Shown: positions 10,900-23,100 of the stretch, piece by piece | Layout of the letters: the number at the start of each line of letters is the position of its first letter | How positions within the stretch are numbered: position 1 is the first letter of the stretch | Origin: Cyprinodon diabolis | Lineage: Eukaryota > Chordata > Actinopteri > Cyprinodontiformes > Cyprinodontidae | Assembly: GCA_030533445.1 (NCBI GenBank) | Contig: CM060081.1 | Location: 38,963,611-39,027,610 of the forward strand | Direction of reading: 5' to 3' | Length of the DNA stretch: 64,000 bases | Program-made: the position numbers and the translations under genes | Notes under the pieces: model-generated | Seen by the model: only the letters and a program-made list of their open reading frames with translations | Databases searched by the model: none | What the model was told of the DNA's origin: nothing

Positions 10900-13800
10900 A
10901 TTATTTTCTTTTAGGTTTAATTTTTGTAAATATTAGAGAAAATTGTTTAGACATTTTATTGATAATAGAGTGTGTTGGTAAAAAACATGTTGCAAACAGT
11001 GTCTTCAGCAGTGATTTGGTTCTCATAAATTTCACTAGGATACCAATAAGGTCTTGACAGATCAGTGATCCAACAGTTGATCTACTTTAGCCTTACATAC
11101 CACCTAGGTCATTCACACAATAATGTGACAAGAAACATGTGACAGTGGCTTCATTTGGTTATAATTAGCAGTGTTTCCACTATGGTTTCAGTTTAAACCT
11201 TCTCAGCAACTCGGCTCTGTGACCATGACCAAAGTGCTTATAAGACGTTACACAGAAATGTTTTGCAAGAAGGTTTGTATTATACAAAATGAAAAGAAAA
11301 GGAATTGGTAATACCTAGGGGATGCCAGTGAATGGTACAGTAATGCTATATCAAGTAAAAAGCAGGGAAAAGAGGCATTTGTGTGGGGTGATGATGAGGT
11401 GGTTCACACAAACATCATAAAAGAGCAAATGTGTTGGTGTACAATTCACCATAAATTGAATAGCTTCTTAACCACATAATGGATAATGGTGTATTTGAGT
11501 CCTACATTGGCCTGCAAGCTCAAACCTGCCATTTTGTAGCTGGATGAGCAGGGGAGAGACTTCAAATATTTCCATTTTGGGAGCACATTTCAAAAGAAAA
11601 AGTTTGGGAGATAACTCCATACCTTTTTTTTGCTGTGTCTCTGTCATGACCACATCCTTTGACAGCTCAGAGTTCTAACAGTGGTGGTCTGACTTCAGCC
11701 CTGTGTGTCGCCCTGGTTCTTGCTGCTTCCACTAACAGCAAGAGCTGTCACAGACTACGTTTGAAACTGGGTTTTAAAAGGTGCATCATTTTTCTATTTT
11801 GTTTTGTTGTTGTTTTCCAAGAAGAAAGTAAAAGAATAAAAATCCCAAGCTTTTAAACACCTCTGAGAAGCTGAAAAGTTTGAAAATTCCCTCCAAAAAA
11901 ACCTCAAGCACAATAGAGCTAAATAATTACTTAAAATTGCCAATAATTTAACCAGGGTGTATTTCCTTCCAGTTCCACTCATTCTATGCATTACTCATTT
12001 GAATGACACACTTGGCAAGTTCATACTGTTTCTTCTCCCTTGGTAGGAAGTGTCATAGTTTCACCTTTCTCTTTGTTTTAAAGTAGGACTCCTGATATTT
12101 TGCTGGAAAGATTCTTGTGAGAATTTCAATATAAATCATTCAAACTTCAAAGAAGAGTGACCAAATCAAAGGAACTGAAACAGATAAAGAAATGAGTGAC
12201 TGTATCTGAACACTAGGCCATCTCTAAAATGTGATCGCAGTGATTGATGTTAAGTTTCAAAGTGCTGTTTCATCTATTTGACACTTGAAAGATACTGAAG
12301 AAGTTTTCTAATAGAAGTCAAGATATATATCACATCCCTTCCAGTATATACATTACACCCAAACTCATTTAAATCCCTGTGTAGGAAAAGGGTCTATATC
12401 TTTATTAAGTTAATGGCTCGGAAAGACAGATTCTGCTTTTAAAGATTATTTACTTTTGCACAAATTTTGAATTAAAAAAGCAGCTTATGATATCTGAATA
12501 TTTGAGACTGATCTTTAAAATGTGAAATGTCAAAATCTTTTAAGTCTTATGCTTATTTCTATAAAATTTAAGTCGGACCTATTTGTTAAACTTATAAACT
12601 TTCACAACCACAAACATACATTTTTAATTTTTGACCTATTTCCTTTTCTGCAGCACATGCTTGTTAAAAGTGGCTCCAATGAAGTTTGCTCCAGGCATAT
12701 TTACATATACATTTGGGAAATTGACTTTAGGTTAACAGCGGTGTTATATTTCCTTGCTGTCCTTAGATTCTCTATTAATACATTTGATATTACCACATTT
12801 TTGTCTCTCTCATTAGTAACAGTAATAGTATTCCCAGGTTTCTCTCTCTTATATTTCCAGTGCTGCTTTTACACTGCCTTTGTTTTAATTAATAAATTAT
12901 TTGTTTTATTACCTGTCTCTTTCCCATGACATGTGAATAAATACTGTAACACTGGTCTATTCACATTTTTATCTACCTTTGGCTTGGGTATGAGCAACTA
13001 TTATCTCTTAGCCTTTCTTTACTTCCTCTATGCTGAGATGTTTTAAAAGGCAAAGGGGTAAGAAGTTCAAAGAATAATGATCACAATTCACAAACCACCA
13101 ATTTCCCAGCTTTCATCATGCATTTCATCATTTTTTTTAAATTGGATGTTTAATCATTCTGAATCTACAGAAAGCTCTCTGGCTCACAGTCCGAAACCCA
13201 CTTTTAATATCTCAATATATAGGAGATCTGATAAAACAGGATTGCAGTGTTAGCATATGTGGTAACCCAGAGAAACCCCTGAAAGTTCTTGATCAACATG
13301 TTTGAAGAGTATAAAACTATGCTCACATAAAAAAATAAAAAATAAAAAAAAAAGACAGGAAAGCTGCAGGGAAACTACAACATGATCAACTCAACTTAAC
13401 TTTATGATGATGATGATGAGCTGGATGAGTCACAAAGCATAAAATCCTCCTGTTTATCTGAATTCACCAGAATATTTTTAAGCTGAGATCTTATCTCAGA
13501 TGATAGATTGTTTTTATTGTTGGAGTTTGAAAAAAAATGTAAAAAAGGAAGATAACAGAATCATAAATATGATTGATCAGAACCAACAAGTTCACTAGAG
13601 AAAAATTCGGGGTTACAGGTTGTAATCGAACAAAACAATTAATTTGAGGATGTTTTGGTTTTATAGATGAAAAAAGGATGTTTTCAGTAGTATTAGTCCT
13701 TTTAACAGTCAACTCAGCTTTAGCCATGGAGATGTATCCTGCAAACAAAAACTGTTATGGTGAGTAAGAAAAAAAGCCCACGGGAATGTTCTTGAAATGT

Positions 13801-14220
13801 ACGAGGTAGGTTCGGTGCACTGCACAATACAATATTAAACAGGTTCAGACATTTACAAGGAAACCAGTAAGGTGAAACTTTGTATGCTATCTGTGATTCT
13901 GATGTGAGTTTTCAGGGGGGGTCTGTACAGTTGAACAGAATAATTTTTATTTTTATTTTTTTTTACATTTATTTTCAATACAATGGAACATGTGATAAAA
14001 AACTGCATATTTGTTTATGAATATTACTTTTAATAAATCTACCTTTAGGCAAATAATAAACCTGCTTTCGTTAAATCCTTATATCACAATCATTATATGC
14101 CTAAAAAAAAGCAGCCCCTGTATAATGAATCTGTGCATTTTCTTCACTTAATAAATTTAGAAAAAAATACATTTTTATTCATATACTAATTCATTGCATT
14201 GTAGTTATTCATTTTACATT
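10900..14220. other. Gene-free AT-rich stretch
   Basis: About 3.3 kb with no recognisable exon, RNA gene or well-bounded transposon. The 135-codon plus-strand frame at 12522-12929 is phenylalanine/leucine-rich, lies in T-rich DNA, lacks domain features and is not called. A short GAT repeat is at about 13407-13420 and an A-rich run at about 13329-13352. Confidence 0.45.
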
Positions 14221-14640
14221 ATATTGCCAAGAGTATCCATATAATTGACATCAGGTGTTTTGATCACTTTGATGGCCAAAGATTTCTAAAATCAAGCATC
14301 TAGGCATGCAGACTGTTTCTAAAAACAAAAGAATGTGACCCTCTGCACAGTTTGGTGGATGTTTGGCTGATACCGTGATCGGATGCCGTCTGAGCAACAA
14401 GTCTATTCATGAAATTTAATCACTCATACATATTCCACCATTGACTCTCTGGGGTGTTTTGCAAAGCAGAAGTGACTAGGAATGATAGGAACATAGCTAC
14501 AAAGTAGGTCAGTCAAACTGTTAGAGTTGGGGCAGCACATATTGACTAGCAGAGTAGTTTGCCCAAAATGTTTATATGACCTTTAGATGAGCTCAAGAAC
14601 AGTGTTTAAAGAGCTTCATGAGATTGGGATTCGTCTACTT
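14221..14640 (+). mobile_element. Tc1 relic, 5' half of a split copy
   Basis: This is a diverged plus-oriented copy of the family whose intact member sits at 17395-18642. It keeps the terminal 'ttgccaagagtatcc', the 'gcatgcagactgtttct' segment before the transposase start, the 'cggatgccgtctgagcaaca' helix-turn-helix coding part and 'gagctcaagaacagtg' at 14590-14605. Frame is lost throughout. The corresponding 3' half is at about 16155-16590, so roughly 1.5 kb of foreign DNA separates the halves. Confidence 0.7.
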
Positions 14641-14766
14641 AATCTTTGAGATCACGTCTAACTCTCACCAATAGTTAAATTACAAACGTGAAAAATATAA
14701 ATGTATAAAAGAAAGTGATTATAATTTTTTGGATCAATCTGCAGCCATATCAGAATACACTTAACC

Positions 14767-14970
14767 CAGGGGTGTTAAACAGATTCCTGAAAGGGTCGTG
14801 TGGCTGCGGATTTTCTTTCCAACCAACCACCAGACACCACACAGCTCATCAAGTCATCGTGTTCAGTTTGGCTCACTTAATGAGATGTCTGGAGTCTAGT
14901 GTGCTATTGCTTGGTTGGAAAGAAAACCTGCAGCCACATGCTCTTTTTGGGAAAAAGTTTGACATCCCTG
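14767..14970. mobile_element. hAT-type MITE (204 bp) with 8-bp target duplication
   Basis: The terminal inverted repeats are CAGGGGTGTTAAAC and GTTTGACATCCCTG. The flanks are ACTTAACC (14759-14766) and ACTTAGCC (14971-14978), matching at 7 of 8 positions. Inside, the arms continue as an imperfect palindrome ('gattttctttccaacca' near 14810 against 'tggttggaaagaaaacc' near 14915). It is non-autonomous, with no transposase. It lies inside the gap of the split Tc1 copy. Confidence 0.75.
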
Positions 14971-14978
14971 ACTTAGCC

Positions 14979-16150
14979 GTTGTACGACAATCTGACAGGT
15001 TAACTTTTACGTCAGGGAGTGAAATAGCGACCACAGAGAGCGAGGCTGTCTGAGTTTAAAGCAGTTTAGTTTTAAATTCTCTTCACCTCAGATAAAAAAT
15101 TTTTGTTTATTACATCACAAATAAAGTAGCCTAGTAGACGTCCTTACACTGTGTCAGACGTATGCATCTGACATCTTGTGCATGCGTTTTGACTGTGGGC
15201 ATGCTGCTCTGACGGGCTTTGCTGATCTGACAGAACACCGGCAGTTGTTGCCTGTGGCTAAGGGACCCTGTCCTTCAGAGATCTGTTCATTCTGATGACT
15301 GCTGTTGGAGCTACATTAAAAAGGGTGTTAATAATAGGCTAAAATAGGGACAAAGTTGGAGGTTCCAGGAATCGATGTTTGTTTTGGAGTTAAGAGGCAC
15401 AGTTGATACTTAGTACCTGCCAACAAAACTTTACCTGTCTCTGCCCTGCCTACTTAGCGTGTTTTTGCACAGATGGATTCATTGTAGCAGATTGATGCAG
15501 CTGACCCGCTGTCAGAGTGTGTTGGTAGACTCTACTTACAGTAAAGTTTAGCTTATAGGTGGTAAAATTAAAAACACTTGGAGCAGCTTCAGGCTGAATT
15601 CTGATTGTCCATTGGGCAGCTAACTTGTTAGACTAAAAAGTCTTCTGCTCTACATAACCTTCACAAACAGCTTTCACAGCTTCTCTGCTCCCCAGGGCCC
15701 AGGTCAAACGACGAATGGGCTTAATAGCATATGGGACTTTCAACTTCCTCTTCCATCATACTGAATTTTATTAGTGGTTTACGTTTGTTAGGTAGGCATA
15801 CAGCTGTGATTACCAATGAAATCAAATAATAGCTAAACATCCAACCAACCCTTCTGTGGCACCACCACTTTGATTACTGAAACATGGTGCTGCCAATGCC
15901 AAAAAATTATAAACAACACTCAGTTTTTTCTTTTATATGTTTATATTTTTAATGTTTGTAATATAATTATTGTTGATAGTAAGACACAGTCTCGTAAATC
16001 AAGTTAATTGGTTGACCATTTTATCTCCACTTTAAATAGAAGCAGAGTGTTTATTATCAGCATGCCAATATCAGAAATTTCATTTGCCAACCAATTTAAT
16101 ACGACATTAATATCTGATCCTGACACCCCTACTCGTTTGATTGGGTGCCG
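14979..16150. other. Insert between the two Tc1 halves, otherwise unassigned
   Basis: About 1.2 kb of moderately complex sequence with no supported gene. The only open frames are short. It is likely another old mobile insertion into the Tc1 copy, but I could not define its ends. Confidence 0.35.
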
Positions 16151-16154
16151 CCAT

Positions 16155-16590
16155 GTGGGCTTCTGCATTCCAAGAGATTTTGCACAATATTCTCCTAACT
16201 TTGTAGGGACAGCTAGGAGATGGCTGAGCACCAGTCCACTAATACATGGATGAAGGAGTTTGGTGTGGATGAGTTTGCCTGACCTGCATAAAGTCTGGTC
16301 ATTTACCTGATAGAACACCTTTAGGATAAAATGGAGCAAAGATTGAAAGCAAGGCCTTCTTGTCCAATATCAGTCTATGACCTCACAAATGTGCCCCTAG
16401 AAGTTCCCATAAACACAATAATAAACCTTGTGAACAACCCACTGAGTTCAAGTTAAAACAGCAAAGGATGGATCAACATCATGTCACAATCTAGATTTAA
16501 TGGAGGTTTAATGGATTAAGAAGGGGATGTTGTTAAATTTCAAATGCAAGTCAAGGCAAGTGAGCGAATACTTTACAGCGCATACAGTAT
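16155..16590 (+). mobile_element. Tc1 relic, 3' half of a split copy
   Basis: The segment aligns by eye with the C-terminal transposase half of the 17395-18642 element: 'gagtttggtgtggatgag' near 16256, 'gatagaacacctttagga' at 16310-16327 (the region of the catalytic glutamate), 'aaggccttcttgtccaa' near 16351, and a terminal 'gtgagcgaatactttac' near 16560. Frameshifts and substitutions destroy the reading frame. Together with 14221-14640 it makes one ancient copy interrupted by later insertions. Confidence 0.7.
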
Positions 16591-17015
16591 ATATAATAAT
16601 GCTAATCCTCCTGCGTAAATTTAATAAAATTATTTGTAAAATATGCATCGTCAAACTTTAAAAATTTAGTCATTAACTGCGTTAAATATGTGCTAAATGC
16701 GCCTGATTTCATGAGTATGTTGTGCATTAATTCGCTGTTGATTCCGCTCTTGGACACTGTCAGAGTGTTAAAGAGAAATCCCTGAGGTTTGAGCCTCGGT
16801 CTATCGAGGTAAGCAGCTAGAATGTAGAGCACTGATTGGATAACTCGCCTAAATATGTCGGGTCGTATAGCTAGCTACTTGATGCTGATTGGCAAACATA
16901 CTATTCTGTATTTACGTTTTTGAGCAGGCGAGGTGTTCCTAAGGAGTCGAGCGGTTGAAGTAATCATTCAGTCAGAACAGTCCTCTTGTGCTGAACTCTT
17001 GGCACGGCTTCTGGA

Positions 17016-17019
<4 letters not shown>

Positions 17020-17060
<41 letters not shown>
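17020..17060. repeat. (TA)n microsatellite
   Basis: About 20 TA units in a row, directly at the left edge of the older Tc1 relic. Tc1 elements insert at TA, so this is a plausible landing site. Confidence 0.95.
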
Positions 17061-17062
<2 letters not shown>

Positions 17063-17394
17063 ATACATTTATATGCAAACATTTGAGGCAACTGGGAAAA
17101 AAGCTGTAGACCAACATTGCTTTCAGAAATATAAAGAACGAGAAAGAGTAACTAAAGCATGTCAATACCTTTTTTCTTCAAACTAGCATCAAACTATAGG
17201 TGCACTCGCAGAATGTCAAGGATTTTATAGGTTTATAGTCTGGTGTATTATCCACCAGGTTTACCAACATGTGTAATGATTATCCCAGAGCGGTTGAATC
17301 ACTGTCAAGAATTAACACAGAAAAAGACCTGTAGGAAGCTTAAAACTGGGTAAAGAACAAACAATCTGCTACCAAGGTTATGTTGTGAAAGATA

Positions 17395-18642
17395 CACTAT
17401 ATTGCCAAAAGTATTTGCTCACCTGCCTTGACTCACATATGAGCTTAAGTGACATCCCGTTCCTAATCCATAGGGTTCAATATGACGTCGGTCCACCCTT
17501 TGCAGCTAGAACAGCTTCAACTCTTCTGGGAAGGCTGTCCACAAGGTTTAGGAGTGTGTTTATGGGAATTTTTGACCATTCTTCCAGAAGCGCATTTGTG
17601 AGGTCGCACACTGATGTTGGACGAGAAGGCCTGGCTCTCAGTCTCCGCTCTAATTCATCCCAAAGGTGTTCTATCGGGTTGAGGTCAGGACTCTGTGCAG
17701 GCCAGTCAAGTTCATCCACACCAGACTCTGTCATCCATGTCTTTATGGACCTTGCTTTGTGCACTGGTGCACAGTCATGTTGGAAGAGGAAGGGGCCAGC
17801 TCCAAACTGTTCCCACAAAGTTGGGAGCATGGAATTGTCCAAAATGTCTTGGTATGCTGAAGCATTCAGAGTTCCTTTCACTGGAACTAAGGGGCCAAGC
17901 CCAGCTCCTGAAAAACAACCCCACACCATAATCCCCCCTCCACCAAACTTTACACTTGGCACAATGCAGTCAGACAAGTACCGTTCTCCTGGCAACCGCC
18001 AAACCCAGACCCGTCCATCAGATTGCCAGATGGAGAAGCGCGATTCGTCACTCCAGAGAACGCGTCTCCACTGCTCTAGAGTCCAGTGGCGGCGTGCTTT
18101 ACACCACCGCATCCGACGCTTTGCATTGCACTTGGTTATGTATGGCTTGGATGCAGCTGCTCGACCATGGAAACCCATTCCATGAAGCTCTCTGCGCACT
18201 GTTCTTGAGCTAATCTGAAGGCCACATGAAGTTTGGAGGTCTGTAGTGATTGACTCTGCAGAAAGTTGGCGACCCCTTCGCACTATGCGCTTCAGCATCC
18301 GCTGACCCCGCTCCGTCAGTTTACGTGGCCTACCACTTCGTGGCTGAGTTGCTGTCGTTCCCAAACACTTCCATTTTCTTATAATACAGCTGACAGTTGA
18401 CTGTGGAATATTTAGGAGCGAGGAAATTTCACGACTGGATTTGTTGCACAGGTGGCATCCTATCACAGTTCCACGCTGGAATTCACTGAGCTCCTGAGAG
18501 CGACCCATTCTTTCACAAATGTTTGTAAAAACAGTCTGCATGCCTAGGTGCTTGAATTTATACACCTGTGGCCATGGAAGTGATTGGAACACCTGATTCC
18601 AATAATTTGGATGGGTGAGCAAATACTTTTGGCAATATAGTG
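17395..18642 (-). mobile_element. Complete Tc1/mariner transposon with intact ends
   Basis: Both ends carry the same 29-bp terminal inverted repeat starting CACTATATTGCCAAAAG, and both are flanked by the TA target dinucleotide (17393-17394 and 18643-18644). The element is 1248 bp. The single gene inside is an uninterrupted transposase read on the minus strand. Identical repeat arms, an open reading frame and a much younger look than the surrounding relic suggest a recent insertion, about 1.3 kb beyond the alpl stop codon. Confidence 0.92.
17477..18508 (-). CDS. Tc1-family DDE transposase, intact 343-residue frame
   Basis: This enzyme binds the terminal repeats and performs cut-and-paste transposition at TA sites in the nucleus. 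I chose the start at 18508 because [13 protein letters not shown] is the usual N-terminus of the family and because it lies inside the element; the open frame merely continues upstream to 18874 through non-coding end sequence. Residues about 1-60 form the first helix-turn-helix (a [12 protein letters not shown] region). A GRPRKLT motif of AT-hook/linker type and a second DNA-binding helix set follow. The catalytic D-D-E is present: the first Asp in LWSDESRFS, the second Asp in FQHDCAPVH, and the Glu in NPIEHLWDE. The last two are separated by 34 residues (DD34E). The length equals the usual 340 or so. No frameshift or stop is seen, so the gene could be functional. Confidence 0.9.
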   Translation of the reverse strand: MGRSQELSEFQRGTVIGCHLCNKSSREISSLLNIPQSTVSCIIRKWKCLGTTATQPRSGRPRKLTERGQRMLKRIVRRGRQLSAESITTDLQTSCGLQISSRTVRRELHGMGFHGRAAASKPYITKCNAKRRMRWCKARRHWTLEQWRRVLWSDESRFSIWQSDGRVWVWRLPGERYLSDCIVPSVKFGGGGIMVWGCFSGAGLGPLVPVKGTLNASAYQDILDNSMLPTLWEQFGAGPFLFQHDCAPVHKARSIKTWMTESGVDELDWPAQSPDLNPIEHLWDELERRLRARPSRPTSVCDLTNALLEEWSKIPINTLLNLVDSLPRRVEAVLAAKGGPTSY

Positions 18643-19560
18643 TAGCTTCATGCCATGGCAAGAGGGAGCATAGTAACAAGACCCAAGGTATACTGCACCG
18701 ATGAGGTCTCTCTCTTACAAAGATTTCAAAACAGACTTGGTATTTTAAAGAAGTGCTGTTAACACAATGAAGAAAGATAAAGAAACATGCAAGGTTGGGG
18801 ATTGTGGATGCAGTGGTTGGCCAAGGAAACTCAGTGTGGCAGATAAAAGACGCATCAAACTTATTTCCTTTCATAATTGGAAGATGTCTATCACTGCCAT
18901 CAGCACATAACTAGCAGAAATATCTACTATCTGAAGAAACCTGAAGTGGTATTCATGAAAGAGCTGCAGCCAACAAAAGCAATACCTCTGACGTGGATAT
19001 ATTGCCTATTGACTTAAATATAAGCAAAAAGAATAGGAACTGGGGGTTCCTAAGGCAGCAGGTGACTACCAACAATGGAAAATATATGGCTGTAGCAGAA
19101 GGCAGTTTGTTCATCATATGGCTAAAGTACAGTACAATAATGAGCATCCACAGGTAACAGATAAGTATGGTGTACGTTACTTTAACGTTTGAGACTTAAT
19201 TCCATAAATCAATTCAAATAGGAGATTTGGTCAGGATTACCATTGTTCTCAGTACTGATAAAATACAGGCAGATATTTATCCATCATGCAAGACTATCAG
19301 AGACACATAATTGGCCCAAATGTATTTTTTAGTTCTTTTGAAAACTGTGCGAAATTATACCTACAAAAATTGATGTGGTTTTGAAGTAAGAGGAAGACAC
19401 ACCAATGTTGATTTGATTTAGATCTCTTTGTTCATTCAATGAATCTTTTAGATCTTTTAAATAAAAATGAGTACACTTCAGTTTTTGAAAGCTTTTGTTG
19501 TTTACAGCACCTTTTCACACACCCCTAAAACGTATGCAAGTATTGTGTATTGTTCTATAA

Positions 19561-19913
19561 GAGAGAAATAGTTAAAGTGGTATGTTCCCCTTTGACTTGA
19601 AGCAGAATCATTTTTTTTTCATAAAAGATGAAACAACTGAAGTGAAAATGCTTGCTGTTAACGTGTCCTATTTTTGGCTCAGCTGTTGTTGCTGATTTGA
19701 ACCTCCTTTTTTTTTTTTTGATAAATCAATCTACATAAATTCAGGCATTGCTGAGTAGGAACTCACAATTTTCTTAATTAATTATGTAAAACTCAGTCTC
19801 ATTATAAAAATATCATATGGAGACATTACAAAATGAAAAACACTACATAAAAAAACCTTGAAATAGGAAACCGGTTAAGAACGATATTGATGGAAAACAG
19901 TGCCTGTGGGGGG
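19561..19913. other. Presumed alpl 3' untranslated/downstream region
   Basis: This lies just beyond the alpl stop codon in the direction of transcription. I found no AATAAA on the minus strand between the stop and about 19141, so the polyadenylation site is unclear. A variant signal or a more distal one must be used. Confidence 0.35.
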
Positions 19914-20179
19914 TCAGCACAGGAGCCGAGTGATTGTTAGAATGGTTGCAATGCTTGAAAACACTGGCTTTAAGCCCACTGCTCTGTCCTTTGAATAACA
20001 ATGATCCTTGTTCTGGCCAATACAAGCTGCATATGCCATCACATGGGGAATGTAGTTCTGCTCATGGACTCCATGCAGCAGATGAGCTAGGGGACCTTTA
20101 GCAAAGACAGCCACGTCCTCCCCTCCATGAGTCTCGTAGTTCAGAGGTACAGCTGACTGGGCTCTGTAGTTGTTATCCT
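19914..20179 (-). CDS. alpl: alpl coding exon 12 (last)
   Basis: Encodes residues 440 (split codon) to 527. The acceptor is 'ctcttgcag' just above 20179 and the stop is TGA at 19916-19914. It holds zinc ligand His457 in [11 protein letters not shown], the [10 protein letters not shown](I)[11 protein letters not shown] block typical of tissue-nonspecific enzymes, and a C-terminal hydrophobic segment with no following charged residues ([17 protein letters not shown]), fitting a GPI signal. The tail is less leucine-rich than in mammals. Confidence 0.95.
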
Positions 20180-23100
20180 CTGCAAGAGATAGACACATAG
20201 TGAAAAGGTGGAACCCTAAAGTGATGTTTGGTTCAGGATCTGCTAAACGGACCTGCTGATGTTTGGTTCTATCTCTAAAGTGTATAAGGCACTGCTAAAA
20301 TATTTATGTTTTGTTTAGTGAAACAGTGTACCCATGATAAGGCTGTTCAAATTTTTTTTAAAAATTTTAGGTAACATTATTACAGTATATTGGCTGAAAA
20401 AAAAGTTAATCTGATACAAGGACATCCATCTAAAGAACATAACTGATGCTGCCGCTATATTCCACCCTGGGTACGCTGAGGCCCGTACCACGAAGCGAAC
20501 TCAACATAGCAGGATTATTTCCAGTTTATCCAGTTAAACCAATGCACAAGAATGTCAATCAGGATTAGTGGTACCAGGAAGCTGGTTATGAACTCGCTAA
20601 CTCAATGCAGCTTGAATTGATCATTAAACTGTGAACGTCCACGTATTAATGGGCGGATTCAAGATAGCAGACCAATCACAATCATGAGAAAAGAAGGGAG
20701 AGTGCCAAATTTCTCTTGTAAGGAGCAAAAACTCATCTTACAGAAATACGAAGAGGAAAAAAAAGTCTCAATGAAAAGTCCAAAACTGTGGCGGGATTAA
20801 AGTTACGCCAAATGCTTGACGGACTAAATGAGGAAATAAAACAACATCATTGGTTTTAAGGAGGGAGGAGAGAGAAGACAGTTTATTGACCAGGTTAGCT
20901 CTAGGTAGAATCTTACTATGGTTAAAGAAACAGAGGTTGACAAAACTCTCTTTGGGAAACGGAAAACTACAAGTTTCCCTTATTTCAGGTTTTAAAAACT
21001 TTTAAGTAGCTTTTCATTAAACCTGCTTTGCGAAAGGGGCCCATGCCCAAGTCCTCAAATACAGCACTAAATGTACAGAGGTACCTAAATGTCTCTGGCA
21101 TATAAACGCTAGTCCAGCCTGTGAAAACCTGTATTGTTCATATTGTCATAGAGATCCAAAGCATCTACTCATAATTTGTGCTCTGATTTTTTTTTACAGT
21201 TTTTAATTATTTTTATCTAGCTTAATTTAACAATTGTACAAGAAACAAATAAATCCCAGTGGTGTATTAGGACTTTATACAGTGGATAACAAATACAGTA
21301 AAAGTAAAAGTTTGGTAAGTCAAAAAGGAGGAAAAATGTAAATAAATGAATACATTTAAAACTGTTCAATTTATCAATAATGTATTTTGTTTTAACAGCT
21401 ATTTGGTTTTTAAGATATTTTTTTTGCGATATTGTTTTCTCTAATGTCTTTTTCAATCTGAATTAAATCGGGTTGTCAATGAAAGGGCACTTCATTGTTT
21501 CCCTAACAGCTGATTGGCTAATGGGTTTGCCTTTCAAAATACATTACCATGGTGACTAGCCTCGCTTAGAATCAATCCAGCTTCATGGTACCGGAAAGAA
21601 AGGGTTAAGTCTAACCCAGTAATCTTGTGTCATAGTACTGGCCACTGTTCTCTCGGTGCTATACAGTCTATTTTTATTTATTTATTTTTGTTTTTGGTCC
21701 TGGTAATTTAGCATCATGGCCCAAAAGTTCACTAGTGTTTTTCTTCACATCTCTCAGTGCTATTCAGTGTATTTTTATTTTATTTTATTTTTTTTGTTCC
21801 TGGTAATCGGCATTATGGCGCAAAAGTTAACTTATGTTTTTCTTCACATCATATGTATGGAAACATCTTTGAGAATTTCCATCCAGACACCGATGTTTAC
21901 CGTCAATACTCTTCTCTTTTAACGCATTCCAGACATATGGAGAATACAGTAGTTAAAATTCTTGCAGCTTGTTAAGTTTAACTGTCAGGCTTCTGTAACG
22001 TTCCTCTGAACAGTTTCTGTTTCATGTTTCTTCAATTATCAGCAGCTGTTACAATAATGCCTTGGTGTTAGAAAAAAAAAAAAAAAAAAACGTTGAGGGA
22101 ATATTTGACATATACTAAATTTGAGACCTTTAAGATCCTTTGCAACCAGTATTTAGATATCTGCCATCCGCCCCATGCAACAGGCCAGACAAGAAAAGGC
22201 TTGTTCACAAAACACCAATTTCAGTCCCAACTGTTTCTCAGGATACAAAAAAAAACTGAAAGTAAACAGCATTGAGTTGGCATCAAAGTGTTCCATCAAA
22301 GAAAAAATATGTGAAAGTGCAAATAACAACTGTTTCACAAAGTTCAATAGTCCTATTATTGATTGCTGGCTGCTGTAAAAAAAATAAAAAATAAAAAAGC
22401 TTTCATTTCTGTTTTACTGGAACCAACAGTTTTTGCACGTTTCAATAAAGCTATGAGAAATGCTTCTATTGCTATGATCCATTATTACTATACATTTTTG
22501 CTATTTTCCTTCTTTTGCATGGATTTCAAACACCTGAATTGACTAGGATGTTTTTGTAAGATAAAAAACATCTTTATAAAAGAGGCCAGGTGGACTGGGA
22601 GCACAGACATATTCGGATTAGTTTGTGACATATTCAGTGCCTTGCACAATCATTGGCACCCTAACAGCAAGTTAAATAAGAAATTACTTTATGACACAAT
22701 CTGTCTGAACAAATTCAGAATTTGAGCTCAAAGCAAAAGTTTAATTACCGTATTTAATTGTGGAAACATTCTCTCGTTGCCCATTGACAAGTTTGTAGCC
22801 AGGTCCATTTCCATACAAAATGGAGGTAAAAGGCTTCTGATCAATATCACTTAACATAGGGGCCAGGCCTGTGGAGATAATTATAAGGATAAGACAAAGC
22901 TTAAAAACAACTACAAAGAAAAGGACTTCCTCACAGCTACAGCTTGTTTTTTACTTTTATTGTTACATACCAAATATTGTGCTTCCTCTATGGGTGTAGC
23001 CTCCGAAGCTGAACACATGTGAATGGTCTGCGGTAACAACGGTCAGCGTGTCAAGTGTACTGGTCAGCAGATCTGCCCGGCCAATGGCTCGATCCATTTC

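Larger units (their letters stand above)
17061..19560 (+). mobile_element. Older Tc1 relic interrupted by a younger Tc1
   Basis: The flanks of the intact Tc1 belong to a different Tc1 family. On the left, 17076-17210 keeps a degraded terminal part ('tttgaggcaactgggaaaaa'). On the right, 18655-19555 keeps the rest in plus orientation: 'aagacgcatcaaactta' near 18848, 'ggctgtagcagaaggcagtt' at 19089-19108, 'ggagatttggtcaggatta' near 19221, 'caggcagatatttatccatc' near 19266 and the 3' end 'ttttgaaagcttttgttg' near 19483. Many stops and deletions make it dead. The intact element sits inside it. Confidence 0.7.

Noticed and set aside
12522..12929. 135-codon plus-strand frame
   Set aside because: Phe/Leu/Ile-rich translation of T-rich DNA with no splice context or domain.
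17385..18185. 266-codon plus-strand open frame
   Set aside because: It is antisense to the Tc1 transposase and has no protein-family features.
18509..18874. N-terminal extension of the transposase frame
   Set aside because: It runs through the terminal repeat and out of the element; family members start at MGRSQEL (18508).
1..19900. Exons of rap1gap, the gene beyond ALPL in human
   Set aside because: I looked for RapGAP-like exons on the plus strand and recognised none; the gene is probably outside the window.
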